Assembly (NCBI RefSeq): GCF_900114775.1
Contig: NZ_FOUE01000006.1
Coordinates: 62,001-126,000 of the forward strand
Reading direction: 5' to 3'
DNA length: 64,000 nt
DNA from: Marinobacter zhejiangensis
GTDB lineage: Bacteria > Pseudomonadota > Gammaproteobacteria > Pseudomonadales > Oleiphilaceae
The notes under the pieces were generated by a model. That model saw only the letters and a list, made by a program, of their open reading frames with translations, ran no database searches and was not told the DNA's origin. Below are positions 14,396-23,898 of this stretch, one piece after another. The position numbers and the translations under genes are program-made. How positions within the stretch are numbered: the first letter of the stretch is position 1; the number at the start of each line of letters is the position of its first letter.

Positions 14396-16676
14396 CTACC
14401 GCCGACTCTGGCTCACGTTGATCGCTGTGCTGGCGATCACCTTTGCCTTGCTCGGGTACTTCGGTGTCGAAGTCTACCGGGCCGCCCCCCCCATCCCCGA
14501 CCGCGTGGTCAGCGATCAGGGCGAACTACTAATGACTGAGGACAGCATCCTCGATGGTCAGACCGCCTGGCAGTCCGTGGGCGGAATGCAACTGGGCTCG
14601 GTCTGGGGACACGGCGCCTACCAGGCACCGGACTGGACCGCTGACTGGCTGCACCGGGAACTGACCGCCTGGCTTGAACTGGCCGCCCAGGACACCTATG
14701 GCCAGGGCTACCACGACCTCGACGGTGCCCAGCAGAACCAGCTGCAGTACGAGCTGAAACAGACTTACCGGAGCAACAGCTACAACCCGGACACCGGAAC
14801 CCTGGTGCTGTCTCAGCGGCGCATTGACGCCATCAACGAGACAGCGGCCTACTACCGAACTCTGTTCAGTGACGACCCGGCGTTGCAGCCAACCCGGGAA
14901 AACTACGCCATGAAGGAGAACACCCTGCCGGACGAAGCCCGTCGTCAGCAGCTCACCGAGTTCTTCTTCTGGACCGCCTGGGCTGCGTCCACCGAACGAC
15001 CGGGCAGTGACGCCACCTACACCAACAACTGGCCCCACGAACCGCTAATCGACAACGAACCCACCGCAGAGAACGTGGTCTGGTCAGTGGTCAGTGTGAT
15101 CCTGCTGATTGCCGGCGTCGGTGGACTGGTCTGGGCCTGGGCCTTCCTGCGTCGTCACGATGAACAGGACCCGGACGCCCCGCCAGCCGACCCGCTCACC
15201 AGCTTCGCCCTGACCGCGTCACAGAAAGCCCTGGGCAAATACCTGCTGTTGGTGGTGGCGCTGTTTACCTTCCAGGTCATGCTCGGCGGCTTTACCGCCC
15301 ACTACACCGTGGAAGGCCAAAGCTTCTACGGCATCAACGTGTCCGAATGGTTCCCCTACTCACTGGTCCGCACCTGGCACATCCAGTCTGCGCTATTCTG
15401 GATCGCCACCGGCTTCCTCGCGGCGGGTCTGTTCCTCGCCCCCATCATCAACGGCGGCAAGGACCCCAAGTTCCAGAAACTGGGGGTAGACCTGCTGTTC
15501 TGGGCACTGGTGGTGGTTGTGGTTGGCTCCTTTATCGGCAACTACCTGGCCATCGCCCAGATCATGCCAGCTGAGTGGAACTTCTGGCTTGGCCATCAGG
15601 GCTATGAGTTCGTTGACCTGGGCCGGCTCTGGCAGATTGGCAAGTTTACCGGCATCGCCTTCTGGCTGGTCCTGATGCTGCGGGGCATCGTTCCCGCCTT
15701 GCGCCAGCCCGGCGACAAGAACCTGCTGGCCCTGCTCACCGCCTCAGTCGTCGCCATCGGCCTGTTCTACGGTGCCGGCTTCTTTTATGGCGAACGCACT
15801 CACCTGTCCATCATGGAGTACTGGCGCTGGTGGATTGTCCACCTGTGGGTGGAAGGTTTCTTTGAAGTCTTCGCCACCACCGCTCTGGCCTTTATCTTCT
15901 GCAGCATGGGCCTGGTGTCCCGCACTGTGGCCACCTCTGCGAGCCTGGCCTCCGCGTCACTGTTCATGCTGGGCGGTGTACCTGGCACCTTCCACCACCT
16001 CTACTTTGCCGGTACCACAACCCCGGTCATGGCGGTGGGCGCTACTTTCAGTGCCCTGGAAGTCGTGCCACTGGTGGTGCTGGGTTACGAAGCCTGGGAA
16101 AACTGGCGCCTGAAACAGCGGGCACCGTGGATGGAGAACGTACGCTGGCCGCTGATGTTCTTCGTCGCTGTGGCGTTCTGGAACATGCTAGGCGCCGGGG
16201 TGTTCGGTTTCATGATCAACCCGCCCATCTCGCTGTACTACGTGCAGGGCCTCAACACCACACCAACCCACGCCCATGCGGCCCTGTTCGGTGTCTACGG
16301 CTTCCTGGCCCTGGGCTTCACCCTGCTGGTATTGCGCTACATCCGGCCCCGGCTGGTCTTTGACGAGCGCCTGATGAAGACCGGTTTCTGGTGGCTCAAC
16401 ATCGGCCTGGTGCTGATGCTCGCCACCAGCCTGCTGCCCATTGGCATCATCCAGTTCCTGGCAAGCGCCGATCAAGGCCTGTGGTACGCCCGCAGCGAAG
16501 CCTTCATGCAGACCGATCTGCTACAAACCCTGCGTTGGGTCCGCACCTTCGGGGATGTGGTGTTCATCGTCGGCGCTTTGGCAGTGACCTGGCAGGTGGT
16601 CAAAGGCTTGTTCTTCCCGACCTTGAGGGAGGAAGAGCTGACAGCTATAGGCCAACCTCTGGAGCAAAATTCATAG
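14388..16676 (+). CDS. norZ: Quinol-dependent nitric oxide reductase (qNor)
   Basis: The protein is 762 residues from the ATG at 14388; GGGAGG lies at a good distance, and the frame's earlier ATG at 14364 is deep inside dnrN. It reduces 2 NO to N2O with electrons from quinol. The N-terminal 230 residues, one membrane anchor plus a periplasmic domain (SILDGQTAWQSVGGMQLGSVWGHGAYQAPDW), replace the cytochrome c subunit; the rest is the NorB-like 12-helix core, with histidine ligands for the hemes in segments such as SEWFPYSLVRTWHIQSALFW, WWIVHLWVEGFFEVF and GTFHHLYFAG. It is coupled to dnrN and followed by a large structured element, then moaA. Confidence 0.93.
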   Translation: MANYRRLWLTLIAVLAITFALLGYFGVEVYRAAPPIPDRVVSDQGELLMTEDSILDGQTAWQSVGGMQLGSVWGHGAYQAPDWTADWLHRELTAWLELAAQDTYGQGYHDLDGAQQNQLQYELKQTYRSNSYNPDTGTLVLSQRRIDAINETAAYYRTLFSDDPALQPTRENYAMKENTLPDEARRQQLTEFFFWTAWAASTERPGSDATYTNNWPHEPLIDNEPTAENVVWSVVSVILLIAGVGGLVWAWAFLRRHDEQDPDAPPADPLTSFALTASQKALGKYLLLVVALFTFQVMLGGFTAHYTVEGQSFYGINVSEWFPYSLVRTWHIQSALFWIATGFLAAGLFLAPIINGGKDPKFQKLGVDLLFWALVVVVVGSFIGNYLAIAQIMPAEWNFWLGHQGYEFVDLGRLWQIGKFTGIAFWLVLMLRGIVPALRQPGDKNLLALLTASVVAIGLFYGAGFFYGERTHLSIMEYWRWWIVHLWVEGFFEVFATTALAFIFCSMGLVSRTVATSASLASASLFMLGGVPGTFHHLYFAGTTTPVMAVGATFSALEVVPLVVLGYEAWENWRLKQRAPWMENVRWPLMFFVAVAFWNMLGAGVFGFMINPPISLYYVQGLNTTPTHAHAALFGVYGFLALGFTLLVLRYIRPRLVFDERLMKTGFWWLNIGLVLMLATSLLPIGIIQFLASADQGLWYARSEAFMQTDLLQTLRWVRTFGDVVFIVGALAVTWQVVKGLFFPTLREEELTAIGQPLEQNS

Positions 16677-16720
16677 CCTGTCGAATAGCAACATCGGTGA
16701 TGCGATATCACCTAACTCTG

Positions 16721-16832
16721 GCTGTTTGGCGGCCGGATCGTTACAGAGCAGGGCCATGGATGGCCCGATAGCTTGGCCGGCACACGGACGTGCCGTCCAA
16801 GCGGTGGCGTAACGATCCGGCCGCCAAACAGC
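16721..16832 (+). repeat. Structured element 1: long stem with two ANGGAN-loop hairpins
   Basis: Perfect 24-bp arms at 16721-16744 and 16809-16832 enclose two hairpins. Hairpin A: GGGCC/GGCCC (16751-16766) with hexaloop ATGGAT. Hairpin B: 13-base arms 16771-16783 and 16790-16802 with one C/T mismatch and hexaloop ACGGAC. Both hairpins read CANGGANG on the plus strand, the sense strand of norZ and moaA. A second copy lies at 32314-32418. The fold predicts a three-way junction of 112 nt. It starts 44 bases after the norZ stop. It may be an RNA element bound by a CsrA/RsmA protein, an intergenic repeat of REP/MITE type, or both; no transposase or integron core site was seen. Confidence 0.8.
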
Positions 16833-16874
16833 TTCACTCAAACACCAGGCTACACCCCAACAGGATCCTGGGGT

Positions 16875-16890
16875 TACCCCCCCAGAGGTA
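16875..16890. promoter_or_regulatory. NarL-like 7-2-7 site before moaA
   Basis: TACCCCC-CC-AGAGGTA shows two inverted heptamers spaced by 2 bases, 73 bases before the moaA start. It fits the same pattern as sites before narX, narG, dnr and narK1/nos in this window. The remaining bases to 16962 form a weak ATCCTGGGG/CCCCAGGAT inverted repeat around it. Confidence 0.5.
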
Positions 16891-16962
16891 TCAAACCAAC
16901 CCCCAGGATTTGAGATACTGACCCCATTCTGGAACCGGCTTTACAAAGACGGGACACTGACC

Positions 16963-17955
16963 ATGCCAAACGCCCAACTGACCGACCGCTTCGGCCGCAC
17001 CATCAACTACGTGCGCCTCTCGGTCACCGACCGTTGCGACTTCCGCTGCGTCTATTGCATGGCAGAAGACATGACCTTCCTGCCCCGCCAGCAAGTGCTG
17101 ACACTGGAAGAAATTGCCCGCCTGGCCCGCACCTTCATCAGCCTGGGCACCGAAAAAATCCGCCTCACCGGCGGCGAACCCCTGGTCCGCAACGACATCC
17201 TCGACCTGGTCCGCGAGATCGGCGCCATGGGCCTGCGAGACTTTGCCATGACCACCAACGGCAACCAGCTCACCAAACTTGCCCAGCCGCTCCGACAGGC
17301 CGGACTCAAACGCCTGAACATCAGCCTCGACTCCCTCGACCCGGACCGCTTCCACAGCATCACCCGAACCGGACACCTCAACCAGGTCATTGACGGCATC
17401 GACGCCGCCCGCGAGGCCGGATTCGACGGCATCAAGCTCAATGTAGTGGTTATGAAAGGGCGTAACGAGGATGAAGTGCCAGCGCTGGTCGAGTTCGCCC
17501 GCGGCAGGAACCTCGACATCAGTTTTATTGAAGAAATGCCCCTGGGCCAGATCACCGAACACCACCGGGGTGAAAGCCTATTTACCAGCGACCAGGTCCG
17601 CGCCATGATCCGCCAGCACCACGACCTGGTACCCGCCACCGCCGACAGTGGTGGCCCTGCCCGTTACTACCGTATGCCCGACAGCAACATCCAGGTCGGC
17701 TTTATCTCGCCCCACTCCCACAACTTCTGCGCCACCTGCAACCGGGTCAGGGTCACCGTGGAAGGACGACTGCTCCTGTGCCTGGGCAACGAACATTCCG
17801 TTGACCTGCGCCGGGTCCTGCGGGGCTACCCCGTCAGCGACGACAAGCTCAGGGACACCATTATTCAAGCCATGGACCTCAAGCCCGAACGCCATCACTT
17901 CTCCAGCGATGGCGATGTCCAGATCCTGAGATTCATGAACATGACCGGGGGCTGA
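16963..17955 (+). CDS. moaA: GTP 3',8-cyclase MoaA (molybdenum cofactor synthesis)
   Basis: A 330-residue radical SAM enzyme that converts GTP to the cyclic intermediate of molybdopterin synthesis. The N-terminal cluster motif is CDFRCVYCM (Cys25, Cys29, Cys32); SAM-binding follows in [13 protein letters not shown]; the C-terminal second cluster is [18 protein letters not shown]; and the chain ends in the conserved Gly-Gly. The product supplies cofactor to the NarG nitrate reductase encoded 18 kb away. Having one moaA inside a denitrification block suggests a copy expressed with nitrate respiration, consistent with the NarL-like box upstream. It converges with the cytochrome c gene at the end of the nos operon. 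Confidence 0.95.
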   Translation: MPNAQLTDRFGRTINYVRLSVTDRCDFRCVYCMAEDMTFLPRQQVLTLEEIARLARTFISLGTEKIRLTGGEPLVRNDILDLVREIGAMGLRDFAMTTNGNQLTKLAQPLRQAGLKRLNISLDSLDPDRFHSITRTGHLNQVIDGIDAAREAGFDGIKLNVVVMKGRNEDEVPALVEFARGRNLDISFIEEMPLGQITEHHRGESLFTSDQVRAMIRQHHDLVPATADSGGPARYYRMPDSNIQVGFISPHSHNFCATCNRVRVTVEGRLLLCLGNEHSVDLRRVLRGYPVSDDKLRDTIIQAMDLKPERHHFSSDGDVQILRFMNMTGG

Positions 17956-17962
17956 CCCCCGG
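17945..17962. terminator. GC hairpin at moaA stop
   Basis: CCGGGGG-CTGA-CCCCCGG; the loop contains the moaA stop codon. There is no U-tract, so termination here is uncertain. It lies between convergent moaA and the cytochrome c gene. Confidence 0.35.
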
Positions 17963-17997
17963 CCCTTACCTTTACCCGCCCTGAAAGGCGAGCCTTC

Positions 17998-18312
17998 CTA
18001 CTGCAAACTCAAAACCCATTCCGCCAAGGTACGAGCTTCCTCTTCAGTCACCGCATTGGGCGGCATGGCGGCGGACCCCCATTTTCCACTAACACCGTTC
18101 TTGATGCTGGTGGCCAGAATATCCACCGCACCTTCCTGGCCGGCATAGCGGGCGGCCACTTCTTTCAGAGCTGGACCTACCAGCTGGCTGTCAACGGTAT
18201 GGCAGGCCACACAGGGTTTACTGGAAAACAGCGCCTCTCCGTCTTGCGCCTGAAGCGGGGCTGTTGCCAATGCGCCAGCGGCGAGACTTAGCGAAAGCAG
18301 GATTTTTTTCAT
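17998..18312 (-). CDS. Periplasmic mono-heme cytochrome c (c5/c551-like)
   Basis: A 104-residue protein with a Sec signal ([22 protein letters not shown]), one heme site CVACH (Cys34, Cys37, His38) and a probable axial methionine in SAAMPPNAV. The size and the PCVACHT...[10 protein letters not shown] pattern are those of small soluble electron carriers. It is the last gene on the minus-strand nos run, 35 bases after nosL, so it may deliver electrons from the bc1 complex to NosZ. A role with other periplasmic reductases is possible. Confidence 0.85.
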   Translation of the reverse strand: MKKILLSLSLAAGALATAPLQAQDGEALFSSKPCVACHTVDSQLVGPALKEVAARYAGQEGAVDILATSIKNGVSGKWGSAAMPPNAVTEEEARTLAEWVLSLQ

Positions 18313-18347
18313 CGTCGTTTCTCTCTCACTCAGGGTTTACTCAGGGT

Positions 18348-18938
18348 TTATTCAGAACTGTCGGCGCTACCGTGGGCAGGCATATGGCCCATGGTGGCGT
18401 GGCCGGAAACTTCCTCGGTGCCGATATCTGTCATGGATTGCAGCACCGCCAGTGTGATTTCTTCGTAGCGCAGGAGACGTCCACCATAGTTCGCCATGAA
18501 CTGCCGCGCCAACGACTCGCTGGCAAACGAAGCCAGAGTCGGCCCCATGGCGCCAGCGCGCTCGCTACCTACAACATAGTAGGCCAGACGGGCATCCACC
18601 AGCGCGGCATCGTCAGGGCGCTGCCAATCGGTCTGAGCCATGTCATGCACATACACCGTGTAATCCCGGTGCTGTTGTTCCGGTTGCAGCAACCAGGAGA
18701 ACAGATCGCGGGTCGAGCAGAACTTCCGCACTGGGGCGTTCCCTCCCAGAACCTCCCCCTTCGGCCCGGGGAAGCCGGCAATCACCATGCCACACACATG
18801 GCATTCGTCGCCGGATTCAAACGCCACTGGTGGCAACTGGCCAACCGACTCATCCGATGACGGTTGAGAGCACCCCGCCACCACCAGCAGCCATCCCAGA
18901 ACCAAAATACCGCTCCAACGAACCGATCTCACCGTCAT
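18348..18938 (-). CDS. nosL: NosL, copper-binding outer-membrane lipoprotein
   Basis: A 196-residue lipoprotein with signal WLLVVAGC (lipobox Cys) and the NosL metal site CHVCGMVIAGFPGPKGEV, where cysteine and methionine bind Cu(I). NosL delivers copper for assembly of the CuZ centre of NosZ. A His/Met-rich tail (GHATMGHMPAHG) adds possible copper ligands. Its start overlaps the nosY stop by 4 bases (ATGA), so translation is coupled within nosDFYL. Confidence 0.92.
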   Translation of the reverse strand: MTVRSVRWSGILVLGWLLVVAGCSQPSSDESVGQLPPVAFESGDECHVCGMVIAGFPGPKGEVLGGNAPVRKFCSTRDLFSWLLQPEQQHRDYTVYVHDMAQTDWQRPDDAALVDARLAYYVVGSERAGAMGPTLASFASESLARQFMANYGGRLLRYEEITLAVLQSMTDIGTEEVSGHATMGHMPAHGSADSSE

Positions 18939-19765
18939 ACCCTCCTAGCCTTAAACAACGCCAGCGCCGCCATAAACGGCGCCACCACCCAAACCAGCAA
19001 CGCCCCCCACAGCCCCCAGGGGCCCATAGGCAAATCACCGCCCAGACTCAGCACCCCGGCCAGCTCACCACCATCACTGAACGCCAAGATATTCAGCAGG
19101 CGATAGATGTCGGTCGGATTTAACAGCAGCAGCCACGGCAGCAGATCAGGGTGCAGCGCCCCTTCACTGGCCACCAGGAGCCCCAACAACAACAGATCAA
19201 ACACCAGCACGAACAAGAACCACAGCGCCAGCGCCAGCCCGGCGGCCACCGGCTTCTCGCTGACACGCACGCTGACCAGGTAAGCCAGTGCAACGAAGCC
19301 CCAACCCAGCAAAATGGACGACAGGATGAAGCGTCCCAATGCGATAAACAGCGGCACCACCGGCACCCCGTCCACCATCAGCGCAATCGCCACACCCGCC
19401 GCACCAAACCCCATCACCGTCGCCAAGGCCAGTGTCAGGCCATGGCCCAGGAACTTGCCCAGCAGCAACTGGCCCCGGGTCAGCGGGTATGTCATCAATA
19501 ACAGCAGCGTGCCGCCCTCGTCTTCGCCGACAATGGCATCGTAGGCCAGCAACAGCGCAATCAGCGGAATCAAAAAGATACCCAGGCTGGCGAGACTGGC
19601 GATCGTGGCCGGTGTGGTGGCGTAGCCAATACTGCCGGAGGCTGCCGTGCCCGCCCAGGCAATGCCCATCGCAAGGGTGGCAAACACCAGGGTAATCGCC
19701 AGCAGCCAGCGATTACGCAGGCTGTCGAAGAGTTCCTTGCGGGCAATGATCCAGATGCTTCCCAT
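18935..19765 (-). CDS. nosY: NosY, ABC transporter permease for copper-site assembly
   Basis: The protein is 276 residues from the ATG at 19765 (MGSIWIIARKELFDSLRNRW); the longer frame overlaps nosF out of phase and was trimmed. It has about six membrane segments and the ABC-2 permease features (ARKELFDSLRNRWLL start, LLLMTYPLTRGQLLLGKFLG). With NosF and NosD it forms the NosDFY transporter needed to mature the CuZ centre of N2O reductase. The gene begins 1 base after nosF ends. Confidence 0.92.
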   Translation of the reverse strand: MGSIWIIARKELFDSLRNRWLLAITLVFATLAMGIAWAGTAASGSIGYATTPATIASLASLGIFLIPLIALLLAYDAIVGEDEGGTLLLLMTYPLTRGQLLLGKFLGHGLTLALATVMGFGAAGVAIALMVDGVPVVPLFIALGRFILSSILLGWGFVALAYLVSVRVSEKPVAAGLALALWFLFVLVFDLLLLGLLVASEGALHPDLLPWLLLLNPTDIYRLLNILAFSDGGELAGVLSLGGDLPMGPWGLWGALLVWVVAPFMAALALFKARRV

Positions 19766-19766
19766 G

Positions 19767-20681
19767 TCACTGCCCCTCCTGCGAACCGATGTCCATGAAG
19801 TGACAATAGAGGTCCTCCAGGGTCGGCTGGTGGATTTGCAGGTCTTCCACCAACCCGGAACCCAGCAGCCCCTGGATCGCAGCCATTTTCTCCCCCGGGG
19901 CGACCACCAGTTCGATGGTATTGGCGTCTTTGACCAGCGCACTCAGTCTCGGCAGGCTGCCATTGAGCCGGGTCAGGGTTCCCTGGCTGTCGGCACTGCG
20001 CACAATCAGCCGGACCGGCAGCTCCGCCCGGGCCCGCAATGACGGCAAATCCCCCAACGCCTGCAGGCGCCCTTTGAACAGGATCGCGGCCTGGTCGATG
20101 TAGGGTTCAACACCCGGTAACACGTGAGAACACAGCACAATGCCGGTGCCCCGGTTACGAAGGCAGCGCAGCAGGCGGTAAAGCTCCGCCGTAGCCACCG
20201 GGTCCAGCCCGACGGTCGGCTCATCCAGAATCAGCAAACGGGGATCGGCCAGCAGGGCCTGCGCCAGCCCCAGCCGTTGCCTCATGCCTTTGGAATAGGT
20301 TTTCACCCGGCGGTTGCAGGCATCCTCCAGTCCTACCTGCTCCAGCAGTTGCGGCACCTGACTGCGGGCAGCCCCCTTGAGACGGGCAAAGTGATCGAGT
20401 ATCTCCCGCCCGGTCATTTGCGGGTAAAACATCACGTTCTCAGGCAGGTAGCCAATCTGCCGGGCTACCGCCGGGGTTCCGGCCTGACCGCCCAGGACCG
20501 ACAAACTGCCTCGTTGCGGCGCCATCAATCCCAGGATCAGCTTGATGGTGGTGGTCTTGCCCGCACCGTTGTGGCCAAACAGCCCCATTATGCGACCGGG
20601 CGCCAGGGTCAGAGTGATGTCTCGCAACAAGGGTTGCCGACCGTAGCCAAACTCGATGCAGTTCAACTCAAAGCTGTTCAT
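19767..20681 (-). CDS. nosF: NosF, ABC transporter ATPase
   Basis: A 304-residue ATPase with Walker A GHNGAGKTT (about residue 37), the ABC signature YSKGMRQRLGLAQALL, Walker B LLILDEPTVGLD and a switch histidine in VLCSHVLPGVE. It powers NosDFY. The ATG at 20681 is used: GGGAG lies 5 bases upstream; the frame also offers a TTG one codon earlier at 20684 that is too close to the ribosome-binding sequence. It overlaps the end of nosD by 14 bases. Confidence 0.93.
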   Translation of the reverse strand: MNSFELNCIEFGYGRQPLLRDITLTLAPGRIMGLFGHNGAGKTTTIKLILGLMAPQRGSLSVLGGQAGTPAVARQIGYLPENVMFYPQMTGREILDHFARLKGAARSQVPQLLEQVGLEDACNRRVKTYSKGMRQRLGLAQALLADPRLLILDEPTVGLDPVATAELYRLLRCLRNRGTGIVLCSHVLPGVEPYIDQAAILFKGRLQALGDLPSLRARAELPVRLIVRSADSQGTLTRLNGSLPRLSALVKDANTIELVVAPGEKMAAIQGLLGSGLVEDLQIHQPTLEDLYCHFMDIGSQEGQ

Positions 20682-21942
20682 CAATACTCCCTACTGCCGC
20701 CGTGGGCCTGCGCATATACGGGAAATGGTCGGTGACCCCGGAGGCCTTAACCACGGGGAAAGCCCTCTGCACCCAGCGCAGGGTGTCCACCGCCGGGCTG
20801 TTCATCAGTATTCGTGCTTCCGGGTAAGTCCATAGCAGCCGGTCCACCTGATCGTTGGGCTCGTAGGGCACGTCACCGAAACCGTCCTGGTTCCGGTCCC
20901 AGCCCAGGTAATCACTCCAGAAATTGCCCCGACCTTCATCGGACCATTCCTGGGGGCGGGTCGCCACGTACTTCACCTGCCGCTGATTGCGGACAAAGGC
21001 ATTGCCAAAAACCCGGTTGTCTTCCGAGCCTGCGGTCAGGTGAATACCGATGTCGCTGTTGCTGAACACGTTGCCGGTGAAGATGTTGTAGAGGGAGTTG
21101 TAGATAAACACGGCCTTGCCTTCAGCGCCGTCAATCGTCACCCCGGCGGTTTGCCCCTGGGTGACGCCGTCAATCACGTTATCGCGGATCTCAGACTGGG
21201 TAATAAAGTTCATCAGGATGCCGTAGTTGCGGTCGCCTTCCGAGCGATTGTTGATCACTGTAAGCCGCTTGCTCTGCATCAATGCATAACCCGTACGGGT
21301 GTTACGGGTGATGTTGCCCTCCAGGTGATTGCTGTGGGAGTACATGTAATGGATGCCGTAGCGCAGGTCAGACATCACATTGTTGGTGATGCGGTTGTTG
21401 TTCGCCGTCTCGATGTAGATGGCGTCGCGGGTCTGGTGGATCTGGTTGCCGTCAATGTGTGCGCCCTGGGTGTTAAACAGGTGAATACCGTTGCCACGGT
21501 CCTGGGACCGCAGCGTGGTATCCCCCTGGATCACGTTGTGGCGCACGGTGGCATCCGCCGCGGCATCCAGCCAGACGCCGAACCCCGGTCCACTCAGGCG
21601 GTTGTTTTCGACAATCACACCTTGGGCCTCGCGAGCTACAAAGATGCCAGCATCCAGGGTGTTGAGGTCACGCCCCCAGTGGCGGATATCGCATCCACGA
21701 AGGGTCACCTCTGGCGCGGAGATCACCACCGCATGGCCCTCCCCCCCGGCATCGATCACCGTGTCGGGCGCGCACTCCACAGTGACCCCTGCCACTCCGA
21801 GGCTGATTGCCGGCAACTGCGCCCCCGGCAGCACAAAGCGTGTGCCGGGGGACAAGCCGTCGAGTTCAGTCTGGATACCCGCTGACACCGCAGCACCGCA
21901 CCAGCCAAGCCATAGCGACAAGCCAATACCAAGCTTGAACAT
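20668..21942 (-). CDS. nosD: NosD, periplasmic beta-helix protein for CuZ assembly
   Basis: A 424-residue exported protein (signal LGIGLSLWLGWCGAAVSA) consisting of right-handed parallel beta-helix repeats, seen as short N-x-I/V-x-x-N units (NRITNNVMSDLRYGIHYMYSHSNHLEGNITRNTRTGYALM). NosD partners NosFY and accepts copper or sulfur for assembly of NosZ. It follows nosZ by 20 bases and overlaps nosF, as usual for nosRZDFYL. Confidence 0.93.
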   Translation of the reverse strand: MFKLGIGLSLWLGWCGAAVSAGIQTELDGLSPGTRFVLPGAQLPAISLGVAGVTVECAPDTVIDAGGEGHAVVISAPEVTLRGCDIRHWGRDLNTLDAGIFVAREAQGVIVENNRLSGPGFGVWLDAAADATVRHNVIQGDTTLRSQDRGNGIHLFNTQGAHIDGNQIHQTRDAIYIETANNNRITNNVMSDLRYGIHYMYSHSNHLEGNITRNTRTGYALMQSKRLTVINNRSEGDRNYGILMNFITQSEIRDNVIDGVTQGQTAGVTIDGAEGKAVFIYNSLYNIFTGNVFSNSDIGIHLTAGSEDNRVFGNAFVRNQRQVKYVATRPQEWSDEGRGNFWSDYLGWDRNQDGFGDVPYEPNDQVDRLLWTYPEARILMNSPAVDTLRWVQRAFPVVKASGVTDHFPYMRRPTAAVGSIDEQL

Positions 21943-21962
21943 CCAGACGCTCCTGCGTGTGA

Positions 21963-23855
21963 TCAGGCTTTCTCGACGATCATCCGACCTCGCATTTCCA
22001 TATGGAGGGCGTGGCAGAACCAGTTGCAGTAGTACCAGAACACCCCCGGTTGATCGACGGTGAAGGTCGCTGACGCGGTCTGCTGCGGGCTGATTTCCAT
22101 GCTGACGCCGTGATTCACCATACAGAAGCCGTGGGTCACATCTTCGATGGTATCGAGGTTGGTGATATAGACCGTCACCTCATCCCCCTGCTTGACCCGG
22201 AATTCAGTCATGCCATAGGTCGGCGCGACTGACGTCATGTAGACCCGGACCTTGTTGCCGTCCCGGACGACCTTGTTGTCCGATTCCAGGGTCACGCCGT
22301 CTTTCTCGGCCTGTGTCCGGGCGCTGGCAAAGAAGGGATCATCACGGCTGTAGATCTTCGCCGGCTTGATCTGGTCCCGTCGCACCAGGATGCAGTCATG
22401 GGGCTCGGCAAAGGTAGGGCCATCGTGCACCAGCGTCATCTCTTCGCCGGAAATATCGATTAACTGGTCGTTCTCTGGATGCAACGGCCCGGCCGGCAGG
22501 AAGCGGTCCTTGGAGAACTTGGACAGTACCACCAGCCACTTGCCGTCGGCGTCCCGTGACTCGGTCAGGGAGGCGTGGTTATGGCCCGGCTGATAGTGGA
22601 CATCCAGCTTCTGGCGGATGTAGTCCACGCTCTCTCCGGCGTAGTTGCGGATGGCGTCTTCAATGTTCCACTTGGCAACCTGGCTGTCGATGAACAGGGT
22701 AGTGTAGGCGTTGCCACGGCCATCGAAGGTGGTGTGCAGGGGCCCCAGCCCCAGTTCAGGCTCGGCCACAATCACGTCGCGGGCGTCGCTGAGTTTGTCG
22801 TCGAACAGGTCGTCCAGACGGTCAATGGCGATGATGGATACGGTCGGGGAAAGCTTGCCGTTGGCAATGAAGTACTTGCCGTCGGGCGAGGTGTTGAGAC
22901 CGTGCGGGTTCTTTGGCACCGGCACATAGCGGGTGAACTCAGAGCCATGACGACCATCCACCACCGGAACCGGTGAGTCGCCAATGGTCTTGTGGTTACC
23001 GGCTTTCACCGCTGCCGCAATACGCTCGATGTTGAACACCACCACCCAGTCCCGGTCGTTGCGCATGGTGCCCGCCAGGTCCAGGGCCTTCTCGGAGTTG
23101 TAGCAGGTGGACGCCGCATAGCGGCCGGTGTAATCGGCGTCGGTATTGTCGAGGTTACCATCCACGATCACCTGGAAGGCGACTTCCATGGTTTCCGCGT
23201 CAATGGCATTGAACATGGTGTAGTGGTCTTCCAGATTCTCCATGTTGGTGCCGTCGTTGGGCTGCGGGATGACAAACTCCGCGTTGCAGAACACATAGTT
23301 GGTCTTCGGCACCTTCTGGAGACGCAAACCGTGGATGGCCTGGACATTGGGCACATGGGTGATCTTGTCGCACTTCATGATATCCAAACGAATCCGCGCA
23401 ACCCGGGTGTTGGCCTTATCGTTGATAAACAGGTAACGGCCATCGTAGCGACCATCGGTCATGGAAATATGGGGGTGGTGGGCGTCACCGTTAAGGAAGG
23501 TGTTGTCGTGACCCAGTACATCCTTACTTTCGTTGGTGATACCCCAGCCAGTGGCGGAGTCGGTGTTAAACACCGGGATGCGCATCAGCTCCCGCATGGA
23601 CGGAACGCCCAGCACCCGGACTTCCCCGGAATGCCCGCCACTCCAGAAACCGTAGTACTCATCCAGCTCACCCGGATGGATCACCGCCTTGTTGCGCGCT
23701 TCTTCGGCTGCGGCCGCCCAGCTTTCCCGGGACATAACCGCCGAACCCAGTCCGGTCGCACCGACCACCCCCGCTGCTGCCGTGGCACCCAGAAAATGCC
23801 GACGGCTCAAACCGCCAGAGGCTTGGGCGTTGTTCCGCTCGTCTTTCTTCGTCAT
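21963..23855 (-). CDS. nosZ: Nitrous oxide reductase NosZ
   Basis: The protein is 630 residues from the ATG at 23855; the longer frame has no similarity. It is the periplasmic copper enzyme that reduces N2O to N2. The twin-arginine signal is [17 protein letters not shown], so it is a clade I, Tat-exported NosZ. CuZ histidines occur in the seven-bladed propeller ([17 protein letters not shown] near residue 450). The C-terminal cupredoxin domain binds CuA (HGFCMVNHG, then [14 protein letters not shown]). The gene lies 43 bases after nosR and ahead of nosDFYL. Confidence 0.97.
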   Translation of the reverse strand: MTKKDERNNAQASGGLSRRHFLGATAAAGVVGATGLGSAVMSRESWAAAAEEARNKAVIHPGELDEYYGFWSGGHSGEVRVLGVPSMRELMRIPVFNTDSATGWGITNESKDVLGHDNTFLNGDAHHPHISMTDGRYDGRYLFINDKANTRVARIRLDIMKCDKITHVPNVQAIHGLRLQKVPKTNYVFCNAEFVIPQPNDGTNMENLEDHYTMFNAIDAETMEVAFQVIVDGNLDNTDADYTGRYAASTCYNSEKALDLAGTMRNDRDWVVVFNIERIAAAVKAGNHKTIGDSPVPVVDGRHGSEFTRYVPVPKNPHGLNTSPDGKYFIANGKLSPTVSIIAIDRLDDLFDDKLSDARDVIVAEPELGLGPLHTTFDGRGNAYTTLFIDSQVAKWNIEDAIRNYAGESVDYIRQKLDVHYQPGHNHASLTESRDADGKWLVVLSKFSKDRFLPAGPLHPENDQLIDISGEEMTLVHDGPTFAEPHDCILVRRDQIKPAKIYSRDDPFFASARTQAEKDGVTLESDNKVVRDGNKVRVYMTSVAPTYGMTEFRVKQGDEVTVYITNLDTIEDVTHGFCMVNHGVSMEISPQQTASATFTVDQPGVFWYYCNWFCHALHMEMRGRMIVEKA

Positions 23856-23898
23856 GACATCCAACTCCGTAGTTAACGTACTTGGGGTACCCTTACGG

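Noticed and set aside
16710..16832. Integron attC site
   Set aside because: ACCTAAC at 16710 fits one core-site half, but no matching GTTRRRY lies on the far side and the outer stem is perfectly paired, unlike attC.
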